Notes: generated by a model not told the origin, from the sequence alone. Positions 1 to 9,200 are shown, numbered from the stretch's first letter. The stretch is DNA of 19,346 nt from CAIXTV01 sp037144095 (GCA_037144095.1 JBAWXL010000062.1:1-19346); one strand, 5' to 3'. Program-made: numbers and translations.

Positions 1-51
1 ATTTGATGTTATAGGTTGAGAGGGAAAATATAATTACAAAAATGTATAAAT

Positions 52-109
52 TAAATAAACAGGCAAAGCCTGAAAAGATAGATTCGACTGAGGTAGAACC
101 TCAGACGAA
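52..109 (-). terminator. Hairpins downstream of the fibre gene, likely its terminator
   Basis: Two adjacent inverted repeats lie just past the stop codon of the minus-strand fibre gene. The first has the 7-bp stem CTGAGGT/ACCTCAG (88-94/98-104, loop AGA), extended after one mismatch by TTCG/CGAA (83-86/106-109). The second is CAGGC-AAA-GCCTG (60-72). Read on the minus strand, the second is followed by T-rich sequence (about 59-46). The position fits intrinsic termination, although the T tract is interrupted. The rest of 1-134 shows no gene. Confidence 0.5.
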
Positions 110-134
110 CCGAATGGGGGGTATTATCAGATGA

Positions 135-3100
135 TTATCTTTTAAGTAAACTATTAATTTGCTGTTGTTGTTGCTCTATAATCTTTTTCAATTCGATTAT
201 CTGAAGTTCTTGTGATTGTGTTTTTAGATGTTGTTCTTGTATCTGCACTTGTTGTTCTTGAACTGCTTTTACTAATGGAACTACAAATTCAGAATAACGT
301 AAACCATAAAGTCCTTCATTGGTAAGGGGTTTATCGATTCCACTAAAATCAAAACCAATTTCTTTAGAAGCTAGTTCAACTTCCTGTGCAATGAAACCAG
401 TCATTTTAATCTTTTCAATGTCATATTTCCCATTCCAATCATGTTTATCATCCTTTTTATCCTTGTACATTATTTCATTTTGCTTATGGATATTTAGATT
501 ATAAGTGATTGGACGAAGTTTCAAAATAAAATCCAATCCAGGTACATTTGCAACTACATTTTCTTTAATGCGTCCATCGCTCCAAGTTGTAAATGCAACT
601 TGTCCTTTAATACTGGTTACTGAAGTATTTCCAATTTCAACAGAGTTGCTGATACTGCCAGCGCCCCCAACATTATATCCGAGACCATTCCAATTGGAAA
701 GTGAGTTAATTGTCGGATAACAGTTATTTCCAATCCCTGTATTGTTTGTACCAATTGTATTAAAAGAAAGGGCACTTTTTCCGATTGCAGTATTATACCC
801 ACCAGTTGTATTCGAGCTAAGTGATTGTTGCCCGCTTGCAGTGTTGTAGTTTCCTGTACTGTTATATTTCAGGGCGTATTCACCGAAAGCGGAATTATAA
901 CTTCCGGTAGTATTGTTTGGCATTGAATACGCTCCAGTTGCAGTATTGTCACCACCAGTGGTGTTATTTTGTAAAGATGATGTACCTGCAGCAGAATTAT
1001 TATTACCAGTAGTATTTGAATATAAGGCTACTATTCCAAAGGCTGTATTAGAGTTTCCTGTGGTATTCAGATAAAGTGTACGAACTCCATTAGCCGTATT
1101 ACTGTATCCAGTGGTATTATTATAAAGAGAGTATGCCGCTGTAGCAGAATTAAAGTAGCCTTCAGTATTATATAGTAGGGCATTTGCACCATTTGCTGTG
1201 TTTTCATAACCAATTGTGTTGTTATTAAGTGCTGTACTTCCTGTAGCTGTATTATTCTCTCCTGTTGTGTTTGAAAATAGAGATTGGTGCCCAATAGCAG
1301 TATTAAAGCTACCTGTTGTATTGGTTTGTAAGGCATATTCTCCGAAAGCGGAATTAGAACTTCCCGTTGAATTGCTTAATAATGAATGCGCTCCGGTTGC
1401 AGTATTTTCATTTCCGGTAGTATTGGATGCAAGCGAATTAATTCCAATAGCAGTATTGTTACTTCCAGTAGTATTGCTATAAAGAGAAGCTAAACCCTCC
1501 GCTGTATTTTCAGATCCCTCAGTATTACTTGCAAGTGCATCCTTTCCAATAGCCGTATTTTCATATCCAGTAATATTTGATTTAAGTGAACCACTTCCAT
1601 TAGCAGTATTTGAATATCCTGCAGTATTTGAATATAGTGCCTGATCTCCAATTGCAGTATTCCATCTACCTGTGTTATAAGATGAAGTGTATCCTCCTTT
1701 AAGGGCCTCATATCCAATAGCAGTGTTGTAGGTTTCCCTACCCGAAGTTCGGTCGTCAGCATTATACATGGCATTGATACCTATTGCAACACTTCGGTTG
1801 TTGGCTTTATTGGTAAACATAGTCTGATATCCAATCGCTGTGTTATAATTTCCAGATGTATTATTGTAAAGTGAGCCCAATCCGCTGGCAGTATTATAGT
1901 TTCCAGTCGTATTATTATAAAGAGATCCTGCTCCATTGGTAGTATTATTGATACCAGATGTATTATTGTAAAGTGCATACCAACCGGAGGCAGTGTTGTC
2001 GCTACCAGAAGTGTTGAGATAAAGTACTCTGTAACCTGTTGCAGTATTATCACTTCCCGATGTATTAGAATACATTGCCTGATCTCCGATTGCGATATTA
2101 AGCTGCCCAGTGTTCCCTGAAGCAATGCCACTTCCCTTTAGTGCTTCATTTCCTATCGCTATATTAGAAGTTTCTCTGCCATCTGTCCGATCATCTGCAT
2201 AAAACATGGCACTATACCCAATTGCAATATTTCGGAAGTTTGATTTATTGCTGTATAATGCTCCATACCCATAAGCAGTATTGGAATAACCAGTTGTATT
2301 ATTATAGAGCGCAGTTGAACCATTGGCAGTATTATAATTGCCAGTTGTATTATTAAAAAGTGTAGCCATTCCACTGGCAGTATTATTAGAACCACCAGTG
2401 TTATAGTAGAGTGACTTCCAACCGTTTCCAGTATTGCTATAGCCTGATGCGTTTAAGTAAAGTGCTCCCATTCCGGTGGCAGTATTGTTAACTCCTGATA
2501 AATTTGTATAAAGTGCTTTTGATCCTGTAGCTGTATTGCCACTTCCATTATTTGCAAAAAGAGCTTTCGAACCAACAGCAGTATTGTCAACTGCCAGAAT
2601 ACTTATATTGCTGAACAGTGCCGAATCGCCTACCGCTACTAAGTTGCTTCCGGTAGTATTGCTGTAAAGGGCATTTGCCCCGAAAGCCACATTAGAACGT
2701 CCTGTTGTGTTTGAATAAAGGGAATAAGATCCGGTAGATGTATTATTGACACCTATTGTATTTTCATGAAGGGAACTTTGGCCATTTGCAGTGTTGTTAT
2801 AACCTGATGTGTTTGTAAAAAGTGAAGATGCACCATTTGCAACATTTGAATATCCCGTTGTATTTCTATATAATGCACCACTCCCATTTGCGGCGTTATT
2901 ATCCCCAGTAGAATTATAAAAAAGTGAATTCAAACCAGTTGCAGTATTGTAGCCACCGGTAGTATTAGAAAAAAGCGCATAATTTCCATTTGCTGTATTA
3001 TAACTTCCTGTGGTATTATTCAATAACGCATTAAAACCAGTTGCAGTATTGAAGCTCCCTGTGGTATTAGCTATTAATGCACTTTTCCCAGAAGCTGTAT

Positions 3101-4517
3101 TGGAGTTTCCTGTTGTGTTAGAAGAAAGCGCATCAGTTCCCAGGGCTGTATTATTGAAACCTGTTGTATTATTTAGCAGTGCATTTGTTCCGTTTGCACA
3201 ATTATTATAACCCGTTGTATTATAAAAGAGCGAAGAACCTCCGCTGGCAACATTAGAATAACCTGTGGTGTTACTATAAAGTGAACTGTTTCCAATGGCT
3301 ACATTATTTGTTCCTGAAGAGTTATAAAAAAGAGAATTCAATCCTAGGGCTGTATTATAAGATCCTATTGTATTTGAAGAAAGAGCATATGATCCAAAAG
3401 CAGAATTATAATTTCCAGTGAAATTATTAATTAAAGCTTCATTCCCAAAGGCTGTATTGTTATTACCAGTTGTATTTGAATAAAGAGATTGATACCCTAA
3501 TGATGTGTTTAATAAGGTATGATCAATTTTCCCTGAAATTATATTATTCACTTTAAAAGTCAATGGCACATCATCAGTATTTCCAATAAAATTAGTTCCA
3601 TCAACAGTTCCATTATTGCCTGTTAGCGACCATGCATTCAATGCTCCATCAGCTCCTGTTGAACCCTGTAAGCCTTGAATCCCTTGTAGACCTGTTTGTC
3701 CACTTGCTCCAGCAACACCCTGAATGCCTTGCGATCCTGTGGCTCCTGTAGCACCAATCAGCCCATTGACACCATTTGAACCCGATGCTCCTGTTTGCCC
3801 AATTGCCCCGGTTGCCCCAACAGTGCCTTGAATCCCTGTGGATCCTGTTGCACCGGTTTTACCACTTAATCCTTGGACACCTTGTATGCCTTGTGCTCCT
3901 GATTGTCCTGCAACTCCCTGGATTCCCTGAGCACCGCTTGCGCCTGTTGTGCCTGTAAGCCCAGCCTGACCATTTACACCACTAATTCCCTGTGCCCCAC
4001 TTTGTCCTGTTGCTCCTCTATCACCTTGAATTCCCTGTTGACCTTGTGCACCAGTCGTTCCATTTGTTCCATTAATTCCACTAACCCCTGTTGCTCCTGT
4101 TGCTCCGCCTGTCCCACTTTGTGCCGAATATAAAGCATACGGAACGGATAGAAATTGATTGGTTCCAACTAACTGGTAATTAGTCCCTCCATTTGGGTCA
4201 ATCTCTACTTTTAAATAAAAAGTGCTACTCGCCCAATTAATCGAACTAAATGTTCCTGTAACAACTATCCCTGTACCAATCTTTAATGCAAATAACCCGA
4301 AACCATCTGTAGTGGTAAAATGGGTTTCAACATAAATTATCGGTCCAACTGCACTACCGCTGAGCATGCTTAGTTTAATTGATATGTTTTGATTTTGGAG
4401 AGCATTGCCGCTACCATCGCGTGCTACTCCCTGATAATTAATTGCCTGTGGGGTTTGTGCATATAATGTTGCATTGAGCAAGAATATGCTGATGATGAGT
4501 GAATAAAAGTGTTTCAT
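135..4517 (-). CDS. Secreted collagen-like / YadA-head-like repeat fibre with C-terminal peptidase S74 chaperone domain
   Basis: A 1460-residue predicted cell-surface or extracellular fibre. Residues 1-20 form a signal peptide ending LYA|Q. Residues 22-135 are the N-terminal domain common in Bacteroidota fibre proteins (INYQGVARD near its start, VPYALYSA at its end). Residues ~136-293 are continuous Gly-X-Y triplets. Residues 296-336 are a W-x-L-T-G-N type linker. Residues 337-1256 are tandem 17-residue NTAxGxxAL repeats. Residues ~1257-1414 contain an S74 domain with the motif SDGRIK; Ser1313 and Lys1318 match the Ser-Lys spacing of the endosialidase-type self-cleaving chaperone. Residues 1415-1460 are a Gln-rich coiled coil. 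By family knowledge, S74 domains trimerise the upstream fibre and then cut themselves off; both collagen-like and YadA-head-like regions are trimeric folds, so a homotrimer is inferred. There is no T9SS tail. The start is supported by the signal peptide. Phage tail fibre is a less likely alternative because of the signal peptide and the lack of phage neighbours. The ligand is unknown. Confidence 0.9.
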   Translation of the reverse strand: MKHFYSLIISIFLLNATLYAQTPQAINYQGVARDGSGNALQNQNISIKLSMLSGSAVGPIIYVETHFTTTDGFGLFALKIGTGIVVTGTFSSINWASSTFYLKVEIDPNGGTNYQLVGTNQFLSVPYALYSAQSGTGGATGATGVSGINGTNGTTGAQGQQGIQGDRGATGQSGAQGISGVNGQAGLTGTTGASGAQGIQGVAGQSGAQGIQGVQGLSGKTGATGSTGIQGTVGATGAIGQTGASGSNGVNGLIGATGATGSQGIQGVAGASGQTGLQGIQGLQGSTGADGALNAWSLTGNNGTVDGTNFIGNTDDVPLTFKVNNIISGKIDHTLLNTSLGYQSLYSNTTGNNNTAFGNEALINNFTGNYNSAFGSYALSSNTIGSYNTALGLNSLFYNSSGTNNVAIGNSSLYSNTTGYSNVASGGSSLFYNTTGYNNCANGTNALLNNTTGFNNTALGTDALSSNTTGNSNTASGKSALIANTTGSFNTATGFNALLNNTTGSYNTANGNYALFSNTTGGYNTATGLNSLFYNSTGDNNAANGSGALYRNTTGYSNVANGASSLFTNTSGYNNTANGQSSLHENTIGVNNTSTGSYSLYSNTTGRSNVAFGANALYSNTTGSNLVAVGDSALFSNISILAVDNTAVGSKALFANNGSGNTATGSKALYTNLSGVNNTATGMGALYLNASGYSNTGNGWKSLYYNTGGSNNTASGMATLFNNTTGNYNTANGSTALYNNTTGYSNTAYGYGALYSNKSNFRNIAIGYSAMFYADDRTDGRETSNIAIGNEALKGSGIASGNTGQLNIAIGDQAMYSNTSGSDNTATGYRVLYLNTSGSDNTASGWYALYNNTSGINNTTNGAGSLYNNTTGNYNTASGLGSLYNNTSGNYNTAIGYQTMFTNKANNRSVAIGINAMYNADDRTSGRETYNTAIGYEALKGGYTSSYNTGRWNTAIGDQALYSNTAGYSNTANGSGSLKSNITGYENTAIGKDALASNTEGSENTAEGLASLYSNTTGSNNTAIGINSLASNTTGNENTATGAHSLLSNSTGSSNSAFGEYALQTNTTGSFNTAIGHQSLFSNTTGENNTATGSTALNNNTIGYENTANGANALLYNTEGYFNSATAAYSLYNNTTGYSNTANGVRTLYLNTTGNSNTAFGIVALYSNTTGNNNSAAGTSSLQNNTTGGDNTATGAYSMPNNTTGSYNSAFGEYALKYNSTGNYNTASGQQSLSSNTTGGYNTAIGKSALSFNTIGTNNTGIGNNCYPTINSLSNWNGLGYNVGGAGSISNSVEIGNTSVTSIKGQVAFTTWSDGRIKENVVANVPGLDFILKLRPITYNLNIHKQNEIMYKDKKDDKHDWNGKYDIEKIKMTGFIAQEVELASKEIGFDFSGIDKPLTNEGLYGLRYSEFVVPLVKAVQEQQVQIQEQHLKTQSQELQIIELKKIIEQQQQQINSLLKR
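750..3509 (-). repeat. 51-bp coding tandem repeat, about 53 units of a 17-residue NTAxGxxAL motif
   Basis: From residue 352 to 1256 of the fibre protein the sequence breaks into 52 units, mostly exactly 17 residues, with pattern x-x-N-T-A-x-G-x-x-A/S-L-x-x-N-T-T-G, preceded by one partial unit (337-351). Exceptions are units of 15, 16, 21, 22 and 24 residues. The unit lengths I counted sum exactly to the 905 residues between those ends. The motif resembles the left-handed beta-roll head of YadA-type adhesins. Codons vary between units while the motif holds, which points to an old array under protein-level selection rather than a recent DNA expansion. Confidence 0.9.
1750..2211 (-). repeat. 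Higher-order duplication inside the head array, 146-residue (438-bp) period
   Basis: Two matching irregular segments containing ADDRTxGRET, then NxAIGxEALKG, then NTG and AIGDQA, occur exactly 438 bp apart (plus-strand landmarks 1750 and 2188). Between them lie ordinary 17-residue units. A block of about eight units, including the irregular 24+22+15-residue segment, appears to have been duplicated as a unit. The coordinates span the two landmark segments only. Confidence 0.7.
3642..4112 (-). repeat. Collagen-like Gly-X-Y coding region
   Basis: About 52 consecutive Gly-X-Y triplets (residues ~136-292 of the fibre protein) without interruption, rich in GATG, GAQGIQG and GVNG. Pro is essentially absent at X/Y, as is usual for bacterial collagen-like stalks in low-GC hosts, where Thr, Gln and Ala replace it. 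It likely forms the stalk between the N-terminal domain and the repeat head. Confidence 0.9.
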
Positions 4518-5064
4518 GCTGTTGAATTTGTTTTTAGTTGCTAAATATATTTCTATTCAAATTTTTTAAATAGAAGGAATTATGTCTGACTAAACAGGCA
4601 AATTATTGGAATTGAGTTGTAATGTCTGACATGCCCGACAGCTATTTTAACGCATATGATTCTATTCGGGAAAAGCTGGTCAGGCGCGTAGTTTTCATAA
4701 AGAATACTTTTCGAACCTCCTTTAGCAATATTTTAAGTAAAATGAAACGATACAAACTGTTGTAAGCTCAACCAATGATAATTTATCATCTGAGTGTGTA
4801 GTTTACACATGTTTTTGGTTAAAAAAAGCATGAGTGCGAGGAAAGAGAAAATCGTTTTCATCTTAATTCGGGTTAATTAAATGCGGATACGAAATGCAAT
4901 TGCAATATTACAAATAAAATGAATGGTCAAACAAATTATTTTTTTTTTTTTGGTTAAATATTTTTCGAGGAAAACTGAGCATTTGAAGAATATTGAATGA
5001 TTATCTTGAATGCCGTCCTGACTAATTAATCCAATAATAATTTGATATATTGCAATAATCATCC

Positions 5065-5112
5065 TTAGGCTAAAGCCACAGCATATTATCATTTTAGCCC
5101 GTTGGCTTAAGC
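5065..5112. repeat. REP-like imperfect palindrome
   Basis: GGCTAAA (5068-5074) pairs with TTTAGCC (5093-5099), followed by the 8-bp palindrome GCTTAAGC (5105-5112). Intergenic 'taggctaaagcc … gttggcttaagc' elements are familiar dispersed palindromes in Bacteroidota genomes and resemble REP elements mobilised by IS200-like REP-associated transposases. Only one copy is in this window, so dispersal cannot be shown here. Confidence 0.4.
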
Positions 5113-5226
5113 GTAATGGCAATGAAAACTTCCTTGCTAAGTGGTAAATGTTTTCAATTAATGAAATTTGCAATTCCCTTCCGAATATCTGATAATTTAG
5201 CCATGTTAATGCATTTTTCAGGAAAC

Positions 5227-5262
5227 AAAAAACCGCTGAAATCTTTGAATTTCAGCGGTTTT
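5227..5262 (-). terminator. Strong intrinsic terminator, best read on the minus strand
   Basis: A perfect 14-bp stem AAAACCGCTGAAAT (5229-5242) / ATTTCAGCGGTTTT (5249-5262) with a 6-nt loop. On the minus strand it is followed by an uninterrupted T run, typical of a Rho-independent terminator. The plus-strand side is also T-rich, so it may work both ways. No gene ends next to it, so it is an orphan terminator and may mark a lost gene or an unannotated RNA. Confidence 0.75.
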
Positions 5263-5819
5263 AGTTTATTTGCTTTTTTAGTCAGCGGAGAGAAAGGGAC
5301 AAAATCCATCTTTTCTATATACTGAATATCAATCATTTCAATTTTTAAAAAAATTAAAATGCAACCGAATTTGCAACCTCGAAATTAACACTATTTTGCT
5401 TTACAAAGAACCCTTTTGCTAAATCAAAGATAATTACATTTAGTGTATAAGGAGCACAAAAAATAGACCCAAGTATAACTTTGACTTATTTTTTAATTTA
5501 GTGACCTGGAAAATTGTACTTACGAGTTAAATCAACCTTTATACAGATTTAGACTTAAAGTAAGAAAAAATGCTTTGGAAAACTTAAAACAGATATAGAA
5601 ATGAGTATTGAACAAAGCTCCATAATAGTATGTGGTTGACGCAATGCTCAATTTGACAGACAAGAAAGCACTTATGGTTATAAAACCAATTAAATTTTGC
5701 AAGTAAAAAACAAATGGCATCAAGCATATTGTAAATCTTATTTTCAATAAACACAATCCATGGCGCATCCAGTAGGCATTTCCAAATGAATAGTATGATG
5801 AATTGACTCCCTTGTCGTT

Positions 5820-5864
5820 GAGCTTGTCGGTACATCGTTGCGATACACTGGCACTTCGACAAGC
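5820..5864. repeat. REP-like nested hairpin (GCTTGTCG … CGACAAGC)
   Basis: GCTTGTCG (5822-5829) is the perfect complement of CGACAAGC (5857-5864), enclosing a small ATCG-TTG-CGAT hairpin (5834-5844). 'Cttcgacaagctca' palindromes are recurrent intergenic elements in Bacteroidota. Its nested symmetry and intergenic position fit a dispersed structured repeat. Confidence 0.45.
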
Positions 5865-5953
5865 ATTGTGACCGTAGGTTCCATGACCTAAAGCATTGTA
5901 AGCTATAGGCATAAGCTGTTTATAACTTTTTTTATTATTTTGAGGAAAACATA

Positions 5954-5980
5954 TTTGCAATTGAAAATTTTGTATCTTTG
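5954..5980 (+). promoter_or_regulatory. Bacteroidota-type promoter candidate (TTTG … TATCTTTG)
   Basis: TATCTTTG (5973-5980) matches the TAnnTTTG -7 consensus of the Bacteroidota primary sigma factor exactly. A TTTG at 5954-5957 could serve as the -33 element, but its 15-nt spacing is shorter than usual. Transcription would start near 5986-5988 and read into the structured RNA and, if termination fails, into the beta-helix gene. Confidence 0.5.
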
Positions 5981-5986
5981 TAATTC

Positions 5987-6186
5987 AAAACAAACGATTT
6001 ATGTAGAACAAAAAAAGAATAAAAAATATAGCGTTAGCCGGATTCTGTTGTTGAAATCTATTGAATTTCTTCATTACAGGATAGTAAGTATAATACCTCT
6101 TGAGAATTCAGTGGTTTTTACATGCAATGTTAATTTAATAGAATCTCAAAAACAGCGTAGGCGGTATGGCTACGCTGTTTTTTTTT
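5987..6186 (+). ncRNA. Candidate structured RNA (~200 nt): 6S-like RNA or attenuator leader
   Basis: Between the promoter element and the terminator, nested complementary segments fold into one long hairpin: AGCGTTAGCC (6030-6039) with GGCTACGCT (6168-6176, one bulge); GATTCTGTT (6041-6049) with AATAGAATC (6137-6145, one G-U); ATTGAATTT (6060-6068) with GAATTCAGT (6104-6112, two G-U). An asymmetric internal bubble carries a small ACAT-GCA-ATGT hairpin on its 3' strand (6120-6130). Closing stem, bubble with a 3'-strand hairpin and terminal stem is the 6S RNA plan, and the length is similar. The outermost pairing uses the 3' arm of the terminator hairpin, so the same sequence could instead be an antiterminator/terminator switch for the gene at 6253. 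The pairings are seen in the sequence; the function is inferred. Confidence 0.35.
6148..6186 (+). terminator. Strong intrinsic terminator upstream of the beta-helix gene
   Basis: A perfect 13-bp stem AAAAACAGCGTAG (6148-6160) / CTACGCTGTTTTT (6170-6182), loop of 9 nt, running into nine consecutive T (6178-6186). It ends the transcript starting near 5987 and sits 66 bp before the next start codon. An in-frame ATG at 6166 falls inside the loop, which argues against that upstream start. Confidence 0.85.
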
Positions 6187-6252
6187 ATATTGATAATAAA
6201 AGTTTCATTAAACAACTATAAAAATAATTATAAACAATCAAAAACAAAAACA

Positions 6253-9200
6253 ATGAAAAAACTATTTACTTTTTTTGCTGCATTTATCTTATGCAGTATG
6301 CAAGCAGTTTTTGGAACAAATGTTTCAGGAACCATCTCAAGTAACACCAGTTGGAACCTTGCCGGTAGTCCTTATATCGTAACATCATCTGTAACGGTAA
6401 ATTCCGGTATAACTCTTACTGTGGATGCAGGAGTTACTGTCAAATTTGATAATAACCAAAGCATAACTATATTAGGGACACTGAATGCTACTAATGTTAC
6501 TTTTACTTCGAGTAGTCCTTCTCCAATTCCGGGAATATGGGGAATAATCCAAACAGGAAACTCAAGTTTTAGCGGGACAACAAATCTAACATCTTGTTTG
6601 GTTCAGTATGCTCAATATTTTTATGTTTATAAAGGCACTGCTACCTTACAATCTACTGCATTAAAAGATTTTTATTCAACAGGTGTTAACATAGAGTCGA
6701 CAGGGATACTAAACATGTCGAATAGCAGTATCAATACAAATTCAAGTACAGCTATTTCTAGTGGCTATGGAGTGATTGGATATGGAAGTGCTACGCTGAC
6801 AAATGATACCATTCAGCATTTTTCAAAGGGAATATCTTTACAAAACAAATTTAACCTGACCCTTAATAATTCGATTATTACCAATTGTACATATCCCCTT
6901 TATTATAATGCTTCTGCTGTGATAAACATTGGAGGAACAAACACATTAACCGGAAATACAAATAATGTGGTTTATTTGGGCTACTCCAGTTTGGCTGATA
7001 CCCTAATCTTTCCTACCCTAAATATTCCCTATTACTTTCCAAATGGAATGACGTTATCATCGGGAGGTCGTTTTGTAGTTGGTTCGAATAATGTGCTGAA
7101 ATTTGCAAGTGGTTATTATCTTGATATATATGGAACTTTAATTGCTAATGCTAACTTAGGTGAAAATATTTATTTTACTTCAATAAAAGATGATAACTGG
7201 GGAGGAGATAGTAATGGGGATGGAAATGCAACAAGCCCTTCAAATGGCGATTGGGTCGGAATGCGTTTTTTTAATTCAAGTATTGACACAGCTTGTATTT
7301 TAAACCGTTGTAAAATAAGATATGCAGGCAGCGGATCACTTGGTGCATTGTACTTCGAAAATTCAAGTCCAACTATTTCAAATTGCGAAGTAACCAAGAG
7401 TTATTCAGGTATATATATTACAAGCGGTGGAAGTCCAATAATTTCAAATATTGTTGATAGCGCATGTACTTATCCCTATTTTTATGGTGCAGAAGGTAAT
7501 ATTAAGTTAAGTGGTACGCAAATCTATTCGGGAAATACTCACAATTACGCAATGCTTAATTTTCAACAGGTTAACACCTTATTAGGGCTTCCGAAAATTC
7601 CTATGCCTTATGTAATTAGTCAGGGAATAGTGGTAAATAGTGCTGCAAAATTCAATATTGATAGTGGAAATATTATAAAAGTTTATGATTATCATTCTAT
7701 TGATGTTTATGGTAAATTATATGCTAAAGGAGGTTCCACTTCAAGCATATACTTTACTTCGATCAGAGATGACAATTGGGGAGGCGACAGCAATGAAGAT
7801 GGGATGCTTACTGCTCCAGCGAGTGGCAATTGGTATGGAATTAATTTTTATAATTCGAGTATTGATACCGCGTGTTATTTAGCTTTTTGCAAAGTAAGAT
7901 ATGCCGGCTCAACAAATCAGGGAGGAATTAGTATGTGGGATGCAAGTCCAACAATTGATTCATGTAATATTTCAAATTGTTATTTTGGATTGTATCTTGC
8001 CAATGCTTCCAATCCTATCCTTAAATATGATACCATAGGTTCAAGCCAGATGACTCCAATAGCAATGTCGTTTGAAGCAAATCCAATTTTCACAAACAAT
8101 ACATTTTCATTTTCAGATAATGCCTACGATGCTATTGGACTTTTAGGCGGTACTCTTACAGCAGATGCAAACTTAATTATTCGTTCAGTAACTAATGTGC
8201 CAAATATTACCTATTTAATGCTCAATCAGATTATAGTTCCAGCAGGTAAAATCTTAACTATAAACAAAGCAATTGTAATTAAATCATATTCATATAATCA
8301 CAAATTTTTAGTTTATGGAACCTTGAATGCTAATGCAAGTTTAGATAGCATGATTACATTTACTTCAGCAAAAGATGACAATTATGGAAATCCTGCCGAT
8401 TGCAATAAAGATGGAACAATGACATCTCCTTCAGTTGGAGATTGGGGAGGTTTTGTTTTTGAAGCAGGGAGCAATGGATTTTTAAATTATTGTCGGATTA
8501 AATATGCAAAGATATACAATTACCAGATTAATTCTTGCAATATAAATGGGAATTGGGATGTATCTATAAACGAAGCAGCTATAGCCACAATTGATGCCAG
8601 CCCGACCATATCAAATTGTCAGTTCGTTAATCTTCAGTATGGGGTTTCATGTTACAGGGTTTCTAATCCTATTTTTATAAATGATAGTATGATAAACATA
8701 CAATATACTCCTTTTTGTATTTCAGGATCATCTAATCCAACCTTTTCTGGGATTACTTTTACCAACATTGGTCAAAGAGCAATTGGCTTATTGGGTGGCA
8801 ATGTTTGTCAAAATGGAACTATAAGAAAACGAACAATGGCAGGGTTTGAAAATATAACTTATATTTTATTATCTGACATGACCATTAAATCTGGAGTTTA
8901 TGACACTGTGGAAGCAGGAGTTGTAATAAAATCCAGTTATAATAGCATATATGTGGATGGTGGTTTCAGAACAAATGGAAACGCCACTCAAAAAGTTGTT
9001 TTTACCTCTATAAAAGATGACAATGAAGGAAACCCATTTGATACAAATGGCGATGGAAATGCTACTTACCCTGCAGCCGGAAATTGGGGATCTATCTATT
9101 TTAGAGCGACCAGTGATGATGCAAATTGTTTAATTAATTATACAACATTAAAATATGGAGGCAGTACAAGCAAAGGGGGTGTTACATTTGAAAATGCAGG

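Larger units (their letters stand above)
4518..5986. other. 1.47-kb intergenic region without a convincing gene
   Basis: Short open frames here (the longest runs 5532-5960 on the minus strand) have no signal peptide, domain or plausible composition, so I do not call genes. Visible structure: small adjacent palindromes at 4775-4789 (ATGATA/TATCAT) and 4795-4809 (TGTGTA/TACACA); a 13-T run at 4939-4951; REP-like palindromes at 5065-5112 and 5820-5864; a strong terminator at 5227-5262; and a minus-strand TATCTTTG (complement of 5425-5432) resembling a Bacteroidota -7 element. The fibre gene's own promoter must lie near 4520-4600, but I see only a weak candidate. Confidence 0.6.

Noticed and set aside
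1216..2395. Several 78-116-residue open frames on both strands within the fibre gene
   Set aside because: They are shadow frames made open by the 51-bp coding repeat, whose period is a multiple of three.
750..3509. CRISPR array interpretation of the regular 51-bp repeats
   Set aside because: No constant repeat separated by unique spacers; the periodicity is explained by a 17-residue protein repeat in one open frame.
4939..4951. 13-T homopolymer as a phase-variation switch
   Set aside because: It lies over 400 bp upstream of the fibre gene start, not in a promoter spacer or coding region that I can identify.
4877..5173. 98-residue minus-strand open frame
   Set aside because: It includes the poly-T run (read as Lys codons) and a REP-like palindrome, with no coherent domain.
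5532..5960. 142-residue open frame on the minus strand in the intergenic region
   Set aside because: Odd composition, no signal peptide or domain, overlaps a REP-like palindrome and a second overlapping open frame; no homologue-like motif seen.
6031..6050. Minus-strand match to the conserved RNase P RNA 3' motif (ACAGAATCCGGCT)
   Set aside because: The other universal RNase P element (GAGGAAAGTCC type, 5' half of P4) is absent at a suitable distance, and the space is taken by the start of the beta-helix gene. Probably chance.
5940..6221. 93-residue plus-strand open frame
   Set aside because: It runs through the promoter element, the structured RNA and the terminator; the translation has no gene-like features.
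6166..6252. Upstream in-frame ATG extending the beta-helix protein by 29 residues
   Set aside because: The ATG lies in the loop of a strong terminator hairpin, and the extension precedes a complete, typical signal peptide starting at 6253.
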